Below are positions 27,837 through 36,032 of a DNA stretch of 64,000 bases, one piece after another. How positions within the stretch are numbered: the stretch's first letter is position 1; every line of letters begins with the position of its first letter. Made by a program: the position numbers and the translations under genes. This stretch comes from Caldithrix sp. (GTDB lineage: Bacteria; Zhuqueibacterota; Zhuqueibacteria; Thermofontimicrobiales; Sulfurfontimicrobiaceae), in the NCBI GenBank assembly GCA_020722815.1, contig DYKB01000034.1:1-64000 (forward strand). Direction: 5' to 3'. The notes under the pieces were generated by a model. It was not told the origin of the DNA. It ran no database searches and was given only the letters and a program-made list of their open reading frames with translations.

Positions 27837-30626
27837 ATGTCAAATCAACGCAAAACCATCCATGTCGTCAGCAATTCACACTGGGATCGCGAATGGGTCT
27901 ATCCCTTTGAAGAAACACGATTGCTTTTGCTGGATTTTATGGATAATCTGCTCAATCTTTTAAATACGGATCAGGAGTTCCATTCTTTCACCATGGATTC
28001 TCAAACCGTCTGCCTGGAAGATTATCTGGAATTTCGGCCAGAAAAACGGAGTGATATTGAAAAACACGTCCAATCTGGGCGTCTCAGTATTGGGCCATGG
28101 TACTCACTGCCTGAGGAGTACCTTTGTAATGGTGAATCACTGGTGCGAAATCTGTTAGTGGGACATCGTGTCGCCCAGTCGTTTGGTAAAGTTTCAAAAA
28201 ATGGCTACACCCCTTTCAGCTATGGTCAGACATCACAAATTCCCCAGATTTATCAGGGATTTGGCATCGATACCATTATCTTTTATCGCGGTATCAATAC
28301 CCCCAAATGTGAGTACATCCTCGAAGGGCCGGATGGCTCACGCCTCATGGGTTCACGATTTGGCGTTATGAGCCGATTTAGCTACTATGTTTATATTTAT
28401 CGGGTGTTGCGCTATGGCAGTGATGATGTATTCAAACCGTACAATTGGGATCGGGGTGCTGCCCCATTTCGCCTCGCAACAGACCGCCATCCCCGGGCAC
28501 ATTATTATATTCTCGATAAAGAAAAAAAACAGTGGAACGATGGGCCAATTCGCGAACAATTATTAAAGCTCGTTCAGGAAGAATCCGAACATTTCAGCAC
28601 CAGCCAGATTGTCTGTATGCAGGGTTTTGATTCTTCTGATCCCGACCCGAAAGAAACCGAAATCATGAAGCTTTGCCAGAAATTATTGCCGGAACACGAG
28701 ATAAAATTTTCCAGTCTGGAAGAATATATGAAGGCCATGCGTCAGGAAGTGGACAATCCGGTTGTGTTAACAGGTGAATTTCGGGATCCGGGTGCAACCG
28801 GCAAATGGACTCACCTTTATGGCGACATCATCAGCGCCCGGCCGGCTCTCAAATATGCCAACCATAAAGCCGAAGTGAATCTCCAGCGTTTGGCCGAACC
28901 CTGGAGCGCCATTCGCTCCATGCTTGGGGGCGAATATCTAAAACCAGCGCTGGATCGCTGCTGGCGGTTGTTGCTACAAAATCATCCGCACGATACAATT
29001 ACGGGTGGTGGAACCGATCAAATGGAAAAGGATTCACTTTTTCGATTTGATCAAATCAATTTGATTTGTGAAGGGCTTACGCGGCGGGGAATGGAACAGG
29101 TTCAGATTCAGATTGATAATAGCGATCTCGATCCGCAGGATATGGTTCTCACGGTCTTTAATTCCTGTCCTTTCCAAAGAAAAGGGGTGATTTCCTGCCT
29201 CATCGACATGCCAGCGCACATGGGGTATGAAGCTTTCCAGGTCGTATCCCCAGATGGTCAGTATGTCAGCCGATTACAGATTAAAAAGCAATTCAATTTT
29301 GGCGTGCTGGTGCGCAATCTGCAGGATATTTCCACCGAACTCGATGCCAGCCGGATTCATTGCCATCTCGAAGTGGATGCGATACCGGCTTTGGGCTATA
29401 AAACATATCATTTAATTCGGGAAGAACAATTTGCACATTATCCGGATACATTGATGCCGGCAACCAATACGCTGGAAAATGAATATTTGAAAGTTGTTTT
29501 TAATTCAGATGGTACGTTAAATCTCACCCACAAAGAAACTGAGCACACTTTTCATGGCCTGCATTATCTGGAAGATTCCGGTGAAGTGGGACATTCATGG
29601 ATTCATGCAGTGCCGGATGATAATCGCATCATCACTTCGCATGGATTCCCCTGCAGCCTTGAGGTAGAAGAAGCAGGGCCATTATTGGCGACAATTCGCG
29701 TGACCTATTTTATGCAAATTCCTGCTGGATTGACGAAAAATCTCGATGATCAATCGCGGCAGGAGATGGATTTGCATACTTCCCGAACGACGGAAACCCG
29801 GGAAATGAAAATTACCAGCCAATTCACTTTACGAGCCGGTCAAAAGCGGCTCGATGTCAAGACCAGTTTCGAGAATACCTGCAAAAATCATCGACTCCGG
29901 GTCGTCTTTCCAACCAATTTGAATTGTTACCGGACTGATGCCGAAATTGATTTTGATGTTATTTGCCGGAATATTCATATAAAAAAGGAAAGCCCTTACT
30001 ATGGAAAGCCCACCCCGCAGTACCCGATGCATCGGTTTGTTGATATGACTGAAGGCAAAGTTGGTTTGGCAATCTTAAACAATTCCGGCCTGAGGGAATA
30101 TGAAGCAATGCATTCAACGGACCGGACATTGGCAATTACCTTGCTCCGGGCTTTTACCTATCGCCAGCCGCCCATTTTCGGTCGTTGGGAAGTCTATCCG
30201 GAAATGGAACGCGCCCAGTGCCTTGGCAAGTGGGAATGGACCTATTCACTTTTCCCCCATGCCGGTGACTGGATGAATGGTATTTTTGAAGAAGTGGAAG
30301 ATTTCAATTTACCCCTGGAGGCGGCTCAGGCTGGTCCTCATTCAGGTATTTTACCCAAATCACTCAGTTTTTTTGAAATTATCGCGCCAGCCATGCAACT
30401 GACAGCATTGAAACGTACTGAAGATCGCGAAAACGCCTTTATTGCCCGGCTATTTAACCCCACGATCCAAACAATTAACGGAAAGTTGCGTCTTTTTAAG
30501 AATGTTAAAAAGGCCTGGCTCACCAATTTAAATGAAGAGCGACAGGAAAAATTAAAAATTGAAGGCCGCGATATTTTATTTACGGCTTTGAAAAAGAAAA
30601 TCATAACGATTGAATTTGAATTGTGA
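27837..30626 (+). CDS. Glycoside hydrolase family 38 (alpha-mannosidase-like), variant active site
   Basis: 929 residues from the ATG at 27837, which has AGGAG six bases upstream; an ATG at 27777 has no such site. N-terminal GH38 domain: zinc ligands His15 and Asp17 in SNSHWDREW, and the HPHDTITGGG loop with another His. In ordinary bacterial GH38 enzymes the catalytic Asp sits in a PDSFG motif; the aligned stretch here reads GYTPFSYGQ, with Phe127 in its place. The middle and C-terminal GH38 beta domains are present and the length is full. No signal peptide, so cytoplasmic. Eleven bases separate it from the next gene, so they are probably one operon. Confidence 0.85.
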   Translation: MSNQRKTIHVVSNSHWDREWVYPFEETRLLLLDFMDNLLNLLNTDQEFHSFTMDSQTVCLEDYLEFRPEKRSDIEKHVQSGRLSIGPWYSLPEEYLCNGESLVRNLLVGHRVAQSFGKVSKNGYTPFSYGQTSQIPQIYQGFGIDTIIFYRGINTPKCEYILEGPDGSRLMGSRFGVMSRFSYYVYIYRVLRYGSDDVFKPYNWDRGAAPFRLATDRHPRAHYYILDKEKKQWNDGPIREQLLKLVQEESEHFSTSQIVCMQGFDSSDPDPKETEIMKLCQKLLPEHEIKFSSLEEYMKAMRQEVDNPVVLTGEFRDPGATGKWTHLYGDIISARPALKYANHKAEVNLQRLAEPWSAIRSMLGGEYLKPALDRCWRLLLQNHPHDTITGGGTDQMEKDSLFRFDQINLICEGLTRRGMEQVQIQIDNSDLDPQDMVLTVFNSCPFQRKGVISCLIDMPAHMGYEAFQVVSPDGQYVSRLQIKKQFNFGVLVRNLQDISTELDASRIHCHLEVDAIPALGYKTYHLIREEQFAHYPDTLMPATNTLENEYLKVVFNSDGTLNLTHKETEHTFHGLHYLEDSGEVGHSWIHAVPDDNRIITSHGFPCSLEVEEAGPLLATIRVTYFMQIPAGLTKNLDDQSRQEMDLHTSRTTETREMKITSQFTLRAGQKRLDVKTSFENTCKNHRLRVVFPTNLNCYRTDAEIDFDVICRNIHIKKESPYYGKPTPQYPMHRFVDMTEGKVGLAILNNSGLREYEAMHSTDRTLAITLLRAFTYRQPPIFGRWEVYPEMERAQCLGKWEWTYSLFPHAGDWMNGIFEEVEDFNLPLEAAQAGPHSGILPKSLSFFEIIAPAMQLTALKRTEDRENAFIARLFNPTIQTINGKLRLFKNVKKAWLTNLNEERQEKLKIEGRDILFTALKKKIITIEFEL

Positions 30627-30637
30627 AAGCATGCCCG

Positions 30638-32032
30638 ATGAAATCAAAAAAATTTTCGCGTCGTGAGTTTATAAAAACTGCCGGATTGGCCGCGCCAGTT
30701 TTCGGACTCATAAATCAATCCGGCATCGCCCAGGAACCGGGTCAACGTCCGGGTCGGGCACCGGCTGTAAAAGTCATTAATCCCCAAAACCGCGTGCCAG
30801 TCAGTTTAATCATCGATGATTCCACCTGCCTGGTAAATATGGCGCATTTTGGTATTCCCCAATTTGCCGAGATTTTTCCGGATCGCTATAAACAGAACTG
30901 GAAAGCCTTGCCACGGGAAATTCCCGATACTTTTGTGAGAAAATTTGGTGAATGGTGTCACGAACAGGGCGTCAAAGGCAAATACAGCATTGTTCCCTAT
31001 CCGGCCTGCGTCGGCTGGCTCGACCGCGTCTTGCCTGGCTGGTCGAAAAAAGAACTGGAGGACAGTCTCGAACTGGTCCGAACACTGATATTGCCCAATT
31101 GGGACATTCATCCGGAGATGATTTCACATACGCGAATCATCGACACCAAGACAGGCCGTCCTTTTGCAGCAGCAAATGAATATTTCATGGAAAACTGGCG
31201 TTGGACAGACGGCAAATCGGTCGATGAACTGGCAGATTATATGCGTTATGCCCTGCAAATTTTAAAAAACGTCGGCCTCCCCTGTGAGGGCATCACCACT
31301 CCTGGCGGTTTCGGGAATCGGGTGCTGCCAGAACTAGCTCAGGCCACGCTTCAATCCTGTCGGGATGTTTTTGGCGCCGAAATTCCCCACTATTTTCGGC
31401 ATCTTTTCACCGATGAAACCAGTGTAGCGCCACGGGTTGAATACGCTTCCGGTCTGGACAGTACCGATCCGCGCTGTGTGGTTTCAATTATCGGCTGTAC
31501 CGGTGACTGGTTTGGCGGCTGGGATGGCCTTGAGAAAGGCTCCGTAGATAAACTGATTACAGCGGATGGTCAGGGCGGACATTTGCCGGAAATCATCCAT
31601 CGGGGTGAACCAGCCATAATGGTCTGCCACTGGCCGGGAATTTATTTCAATGGTGACGAGGTTGGTTTCAACATTTTTAAGGAAGCCGTAAAGCGACTTC
31701 ACGCCCATTACCACAACCTCATCTGGATGAAATTAAGCGAAATTTCCCGATACTGGGCCGCAAAAGAATTGACTCAAATAACAATTCAGCAGGATAAAAT
31801 TCGCCTGAATGCTCCTTTTGCAGCACCGCGTTTCACCATTGAAATGAGTCAAAAAAATGTCAAAAAAATATCTTTCATTCAAAAATCAACAGCAAAACCA
31901 CTGGTCCGGGTCGAAAATCCACAAGATTTAAATGCGGATCACTGGATTTTACAAAAGGATCGCTTGCAAATCTGTTTTAATTTACCAAAAGGAGCGTCAG
32001 AACTTAAATTATTACCTGAAATTCTAAAATGA
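30638..32032 (+). CDS. Tat-exported polysaccharide deacetylase-like protein
   Basis: 464 residues from ATG 30638; a GTG at 30623 overlaps the previous stop and is less likely. Twin-arginine signal SRREFIKTAGLAAPVFG, so exported folded. PVSLIIDDST (about 47-56) resembles the first metal-binding motif (DD) of NodB-type deacetylases, and DIHPEMISHT supplies two histidines in the right order; YSIVPYPACVGW is a further strand-loop. Not a confident enzymatic assignment. The last residues, KLLPEILK-stop, are encoded by the end of a family D repeat, so the native C-terminus may have been altered. Coupled to the GH38 gene. Confidence 0.72.
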   Translation: MKSKKFSRREFIKTAGLAAPVFGLINQSGIAQEPGQRPGRAPAVKVINPQNRVPVSLIIDDSTCLVNMAHFGIPQFAEIFPDRYKQNWKALPREIPDTFVRKFGEWCHEQGVKGKYSIVPYPACVGWLDRVLPGWSKKELEDSLELVRTLILPNWDIHPEMISHTRIIDTKTGRPFAAANEYFMENWRWTDGKSVDELADYMRYALQILKNVGLPCEGITTPGGFGNRVLPELAQATLQSCRDVFGAEIPHYFRHLFTDETSVAPRVEYASGLDSTDPRCVVSIIGCTGDWFGGWDGLEKGSVDKLITADGQGGHLPEIIHRGEPAIMVCHWPGIYFNGDEVGFNIFKEAVKRLHAHYHNLIWMKLSEISRYWAAKELTQITIQQDKIRLNAPFAAPRFTIEMSQKNVKKISFIQKSTAKPLVRVENPQDLNADHWILQKDRLQICFNLPKGASELKLLPEILK

Positions 32033-32110
32033 ATCGTTTTCGCTGGAGTCTTGCCCCCCTCTGTATCTCCTGGTTTTCAAAAAGCGAAAATGAGGGAGGC
32101 AGGAGCATCA
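32012..32110. repeat. Partial family D element (D5)
   Basis: Left end TACCTGAAATTCTAAAATGA overlaps the stop codon of the deacetylase-like gene; then GTCTTGCCCCCCTCTG, the TCTCCTGGTTTTC / GAAAATGAGGGAGGCAGGAG hairpin. The right terminal repeat is missing; it breaks off at about 32110. Confidence 0.75.
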
Positions 32111-32172
32111 CCGTCAGGTTAAAGCGATAACAATATGAATTTCAATAAGTTATAATTGAATTGCCATGCGCT

Positions 32173-32312
32173 TTAGAAAATATCCGGAAACAAACCCGGA
32201 ACTGTCATTGTGAGGAGTGTTTTGTGTGACGAAGCATTCTCCGCTGTTTTAACAGGGGATTGCTTCGGCAAAAAACGCTTCGCAATGACAATTTTTCTGG
32301 TTCGCGGACAGC
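32173..32312. repeat. Family A element, copy A7 (diverged ends)
   Basis: Interior matches other copies (AACTGTCATTGTGAGGAG, GTGACGAAGCATTCTCCGC, GATTGCTTCGGCAAAAAACG, TTCGCAATGACA), but the left end reads ATATCCGGAAACAAACCCGG as in A10 rather than the usual GTCTGTCCG. Confidence 0.78.
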
Positions 32313-32313
32313 C

Positions 32314-32482
32314 GCTTTAGCCCGTGGTTCTATATGCGCCCCCTGGTATCGGGCTTTTAAGCCCGTTCTGTTGTACGCCTGTGAGTTAAAATACACAAGA
32401 AATTCGTGGGGGCAATCCGATCCACGCGCTACAGCTCGTGGCTATTCATCTGTTTTTTAACAAGTTATCACCTTAACCTGAC
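32314..32482. repeat. Family B element, copy 1
   Basis: Words GCTTTAGCCCGTGGTTC, GGGCTTTTAAGCCCG, ATCCACGCGCTACAGCTCGT, GGCTATTCATCTGTTTTTTA and AAGTTATCACCTTAACCTG. All recur in the same order at 63530-63752. Its end word (GGCTATTCAT..GTTTTTTAA) is the complement of the short word found at 38.9, 40.7 and 47.8 kb. Confidence 0.75.
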
Positions 32483-32489
32483 GGCTATG

Positions 32490-32645
32490 CTCCGGCCTCC
32501 CCCAAATTCCAATAAACGAAATTTAGGAGAGAGAAATCCCGTTTCTCTCCCCCCTTTTCGCTTTTTGAAAATGGGGGAAATACTGAGGGGATCAATTTTT
32601 TACCAAAAACGACATCACAATAGAAAAAACATTTCATTTTAGCCT
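32490..32645. repeat. Family D element (D6)
   Basis: GGCCTCCCCCAAATTCCAAT, the AAATTTAGGAGAG and CTCCCCCCTTTTCG...GAAAATGGGGGA hairpins, GAGGGGATCAATTTTT, and the right end ACATTTCATTTTAG. It runs into the REP palindrome at 32642. Confidence 0.75.
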
Positions 32646-33020
32646 GTAGGTTGGGTTCGTTTTTTGAACCCAACAAATTACAAATTAGATGAAAAGAGAA
32701 ATATCCGCTTAAAAAAAGAGTAAAATTACCTGGCAGGTTCTATTTTTTTTAGTGTCCATAATATTTGACCGACGTAACTTTTTGACATCAGAACTTGCAC
32801 GAAAAATATTGCGCCAGGTGTGGAAAGATATCTATAAAAATCATCCCGATGAGAAGATCATGTCAGTAAGCCTGATGATTGAGAATGGTCGGGCTATCAC
32901 CGTTATTTGACGCAGGATTACTATTTTGAAGAATTGTGCGGCGGTGAGTTAGATTGTGATGATAAAAATGAATCTGGTGAATAAATGTTGGGTTCAAAAA
33001 GACAAACCCCATCTACAGGC
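32642..33020 (+). mobile_element. Internally deleted RAYT element, copy 1
   Basis: About 380 bp bounded by REP-type palindromes: GCCTGTAGGTTGGGTTCG..GAACCCAAC at 32642-32675 and TGTTGGGTTC...ATCTACAGGC at 32986-33020. Between them 32782-32984 encodes the two ends of a REP-associated tyrosine transposase. The first part is LTSELARKILRQVWKDIYKN then HP; in another frame the C-terminus YHRYLTQDYYFEE...ESGE-stop. The HUH catalytic core and the tyrosine region are missing. Copy 2 at 35.7 kb has the same deletion. Confidence 0.78.
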
Positions 33021-33180
33021 TTGCATAAGGCTAATCATTTACTCGGGAAAAATGGAGAGATGGTGACAGTTTGAAATGGATATAAAATCATAGACAGTTT
33101 CAGGCATTCTGGGTATTTTTGCCGCAGATGGAAGCCGTGTAAACCTTAAAGATAATTTACGAGTTGAAAGGGTGGTAAAA

Positions 33181-33875
33181 ATGAAAAAATTTACAGGAAT
33201 TTTTTTATTTATCCTGTTTTTTTTAATTCCTGTCGAGGCATCTACCTCAAATTTGCATGGATTTCAAATTGGATTTAAAAGTGGATTGAATTTACGATAC
33301 CAATTTATTCTATGCATAATTTAGATCGACAGCCCAAATTGACCTATAAATCCAAATATCAAATTGGTATTTCAAATGAATTTCGACTGAATCCCAAAAT
33401 ATCGATTATTACAGAATTATTTTATGAAAAAAGATTCGTATATGTATCAAAAATTAGTGCTTATGGTCCCGAAATCTATCCGTATGCATTTAAATTAAAT
33501 TATAGTTTAATTTCACTGCCAATTTTATTTAAGATAAGGACTAAATTTTTACACCAGTCATATTTTTTAACAGGAGTTCGCTTTCATAATATCGTAAAAG
33601 CAATGGAAGATTTTGCTGATTGTGGAGGCTTTTATCGATATGATGATGTAAGTGGAAAGATGCCAAACTTGACTTATGGAATTGATATTGGCATTGGCAA
33701 AGAACTCTCACTGTCACGTTTCAATTTAATAATTGTAATAAGATATACGTTGGATGTAAGGCCATTTCCACCCGCTGAATATACGTATCCTGTTTTAATA
33801 AACATTTTTACAAATCATTCTGTTTTTTTAAATATTGGAATTTCATATCCTATTACATGGCATCATAATAAATAA
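33181..33875 (+). pseudogene. Outer-membrane beta-barrel protein gene with frameshift
   Basis: From ATG 33181 (GGTGG site upstream) a signal peptide MKKFTGIFLFILFFLIPVEA leads into GFQIGFKSGLNL, the usual first strand of PorT/OmpW-like small barrels, then the frame is lost near 33294. The other frame, open to 33875, continues TIPIYSM, KYQIGISNEFRLNPKISIIT, ELFYEKRF and further amphipathic strands to HSVFLNIGISYPITW. Adding one A in TTTACG restores a protein of about 231 residues. Damage or sequence error. Function unknown. Confidence 0.75.
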
Positions 33876-34293
33876 ATGGTTTACGAAATGGGTTCCGGTT
33901 CAATTGAAAATGGAAAAAATTTATAATTCAATTCTGAGTTCATTCAAAAAAATGTAATTCTGCCATTTTGAGCGAAGCGAAGAATCTTGTAAGTTAATGA
34001 AAATTATCGATTTTTCGCTTCGCTCCGTTTAGCGTGAAAAAAAAGCTTTTAGAGAGGAGTCGTTTCTATAGGTTATAAAATTTTCAACATATAAGTTTCT
34101 AAAAATCCCCCAATCCCCTCTTGACTCATTCCTCCAATTTTATTATATTCCTTTTTATATAAGTCAGGGGATTGCGAGCCTAAAAAACAGGCTTTAGCAA
34201 AACCTGTCCTGTGCTTTTGTCGAAGGAAATGCTCCTCGCCATGATAGCGACGGATGCGTTCTCGAATAGACACGAATTTAGTGAGAAAAAATC
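33876..34293. other. Spacer with partial family A copy (A8)
   Basis: No gene. 33962-34035 contains an inverted word, GAGCGAAGCGAAGAATC and TTCGCTTCGCTC. From about 34165 to 34279 is the right half of a family A element (GGGGATTGCGAGCCTAAAAA, ACAGGCTTTAGCAAAACC, ATGCTCCTCGCCATGATAG, GAATAGACACGAATTTAG), ending 14 bases before the next gene's start codon. Confidence 0.65.
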
Positions 34294-34497
34294 ATGGAAA
34301 AAACTTCAAAAATTGATAAAACCGTCATCACTAAAGTGAAAATCGATGAAAACAAAAGTGATTTTGAATTCTGGCAATCGCAGCCGTTTGAATATCGATT
34401 AGAAACATTGGAAAATATCAGAGAAGAATATAACAGGTGGAAATATGGTTCTCAACAAGGATTTCAGAGAGTTTATTCAATTATTAAACGATCATGA
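34294..34497 (+). CDS. Small protein paired with nucleotidyltransferase (possible antitoxin)
   Basis: 67 residues, charged, no membrane segment. The C-terminal half FWQSQPFEYRLETLENIREE then YNRWKYG...GFQRVYSIIKR is the pattern of short proteins commonly encoded just ahead of DUF6036/AbiEii-like nucleotidyltransferases. Its 3' end overlaps that gene by 53 bases in another frame, implying coupled translation. An antitoxin role is inference. Confidence 0.68.
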   Translation: MEKTSKIDKTVITKVKIDENKSDFEFWQSQPFEYRLETLENIREEYNRWKYGSQQGFQRVYSIIKRS

Positions 34498-34885
34498 TGT
34501 CTTGTACCTGGTTGTTGGTGGTTATGCAGTCGCTTTTCATGGCCATCCGCGATATACAAAAGACCTTGATTTATGGATTTGGTTGAATAAATCCAATGCA
34601 GAAAAGATATTGCAGGTTTTAAAAGATTTTGGTTTTGGTTCCTTGGATTTAAAAGTGGATGATTTTTTAAACCCTGAACAAGTCATACAGTTAGGTTATC
34701 CGCCGAATCGAATTGATTTATTGACTGATCTTAAAGGAATAAACTTTAAAGAATGTTATTCCACAAAAGTTGAAGTAACTATCGAAGGCACAATAATCAA
34801 TTTTATCGATTTAGAAAATCTGAAGAAGAATAAAAAAGCGACTGGGAGACATCAGGATTTAGCGGATCTGGAGAATTTAAAATAA
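34445..34885 (+). CDS. DUF6036/AbiEii-like nucleotidyltransferase
   Basis: 146 residues, minimal nucleotidyltransferase fold. YLVVGGYAVAFHGHPRYTKD then LDLWI gives the GG-x(n)-D-x-D nucleotide/metal signature (Asp pair in DLD), and NRIDLLTDLKGINF carries the third acidic strand (IDLL). Related proteins are putative toxins of type II or AbiE-like systems that modify tRNA or proteins, but many homologs are untested. GGTGG ribosome site within the upstream gene. Start fixed by the overlap. Confidence 0.78.
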   Translation: MVLNKDFREFIQLLNDHDVLYLVVGGYAVAFHGHPRYTKDLDLWIWLNKSNAEKILQVLKDFGFGSLDLKVDDFLNPEQVIQLGYPPNRIDLLTDLKGINFKECYSTKVEVTIEGTIINFIDLENLKKNKKATGRHQDLADLENLK

Positions 34886-34962
34886 ATGGAAAAATTCTCC
34901 ATTCGTATTACAAAGCTAAAGCCAAGTAATAGGATTCCGTTTCTTTGGGTGCAATTGGTTAC

Positions 34963-35110
34963 TTAGAGTCTGTCCAAAAATTCAAAACCCTGTCATTGCG
35001 AGGTATTTTTTGCCGAAGCAATCCCCTTATATAATGACGGAGATTGCTTCGTCGCCAAAAACGTTCCTCGCAATGACAGTACCGGAGGCGTTTGCGGACA
35101 AACACTACTT
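34963..35110. repeat. Family A element, copy A9
   Basis: About 148 bp: TTAGAGTCTGTCC ... GCGGACAAACACTACTTAA. Internal CCTGTCATTGCGAGG, GCCGAAGCAATCCCC, GATTGCTTCGTCGCC, TCGCAATGACAGTACCGG. Confidence 0.87.
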
Positions 35111-35127
35111 AATCCAATAGCCTCATC

Positions 35128-35240
35128 ACCGATCACAGTCATTCCCGCATATTTTTGGCGGGAATCCACCTTAGATAAAATCATGGATGCCCGATAAGCT
35201 TATACTCGATTGCTTTTATCGAGAAAGCATTCAGGCATGA
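35128..35240. repeat. Family C-related element (C3, short)
   Basis: Shares CATTCCCGCATATTTTTGGC then GGGAATCCA with C2 and the TTCAGGCATGACTTAACG right-hand word; terminal inverted repeats are degraded. No gene between 34886 and 35978. Confidence 0.65.
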
Positions 35241-35311
35241 CTTAACGTTCAATTTATTCGAAATTATGACATGGATTCTAATTGTGCCAAACTCTATCTG
35301 AAATCAAGCCT

Positions 35312-35377
35312 AAAGTCTCTTGAGATCTTACCAAAAGTCTCTTGAGATCTTACCAAAAGTCTCTTGAGATTATACTC
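35312..35377. repeat. Three direct 22-bp repeats
   Basis: AAAGTCTCTTGAGATCTTAC plus CA occurs twice exactly (35312, 35334); a third copy (35356) is partly changed after GAGAT. Adjacent without spacers, so not a CRISPR. The unit contains the palindrome CTCTTGAGAT..; it may be an expandable minisatellite. Confidence 0.8.
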
Positions 35378-35658
35378 AATATCTCTGTACATTTTTTGGA
35401 TTTTCAAACAAGAAAGTCGGCGTTTTTATCGAACCCGGAGAACACGGATTTGACTGATTTTCACAGATGAAAAACAGGAGCAAAACTACCTGTCTTAATA
35501 GTTTATACCCAAATAATTTTGTCATGGAATCTTTTTCAATAAACCGGCGCTCTAAAAAGAAGATGTCAAAATGATTATTGTCAAAATTATTAACCCAAGT
35601 TTACCACAAAATGGAGAAAATGGCCTGAAAAATGACATTTTTTAGTTCATTTTAAATA

Positions 35659-36014
35659 GCCTGTAGGTTGGGTTCATTTTTTTGAACCCAACCATTTACA
35701 AATTAGATGAAAAGAGAAATATCCGCTTAAAAAAAGAGTAGCCTGCAGGTTGAGTTCGTTTTTTGAACTCAACAAATTACTTCAGGACTTGCGCGAAATA
35801 TATTGCGGCAGATGTGGAAAGATGCTTATAAAAATCATCCTTTTGAGATGGTTATGTCCAAAAGCCTGATGATTGGGAATGTTCAGGCTGTCACCGTTAT
35901 CTAAAGCATGGTTATTATTCTGAAGAGTGGGGTGGCGATGATATAGATTGTGGTGATAAAAGTGAATTTGGTGAGTAAATGTTGGGTTCAAACGACGAAC
36001 CCAACCTACCTGCT
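35659..36014 (+). mobile_element. Internally deleted RAYT element, copy 2
   Basis: Same plan as copy 1: REP palindrome at 35659-35692, shared segment AAATTAGATGAAAAGAGAAA then TATCCGC, a second REP at 35741-35773, transposase ends in 35779-35978 (TSGLARNILRQMWKDAYKNH, PFEMVMSKSLMI; then CHRYLKHGYYSEEWGGDD, IDCGDKSEFGE-stop) and a right REP at 35980-36014. The C-terminal piece is a good RAYT match. The internal deletion joins the same two regions as in copy 1, so both derive from one deleted ancestor. Confidence 0.78.
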
Positions 36015-36032
36015 TGGCGGCAACAATTTCCA

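Noticed and set aside
35312..35377. Possible CRISPR array
   Set aside because: The 22-bp units abut with no spacers, and there are no cas genes.
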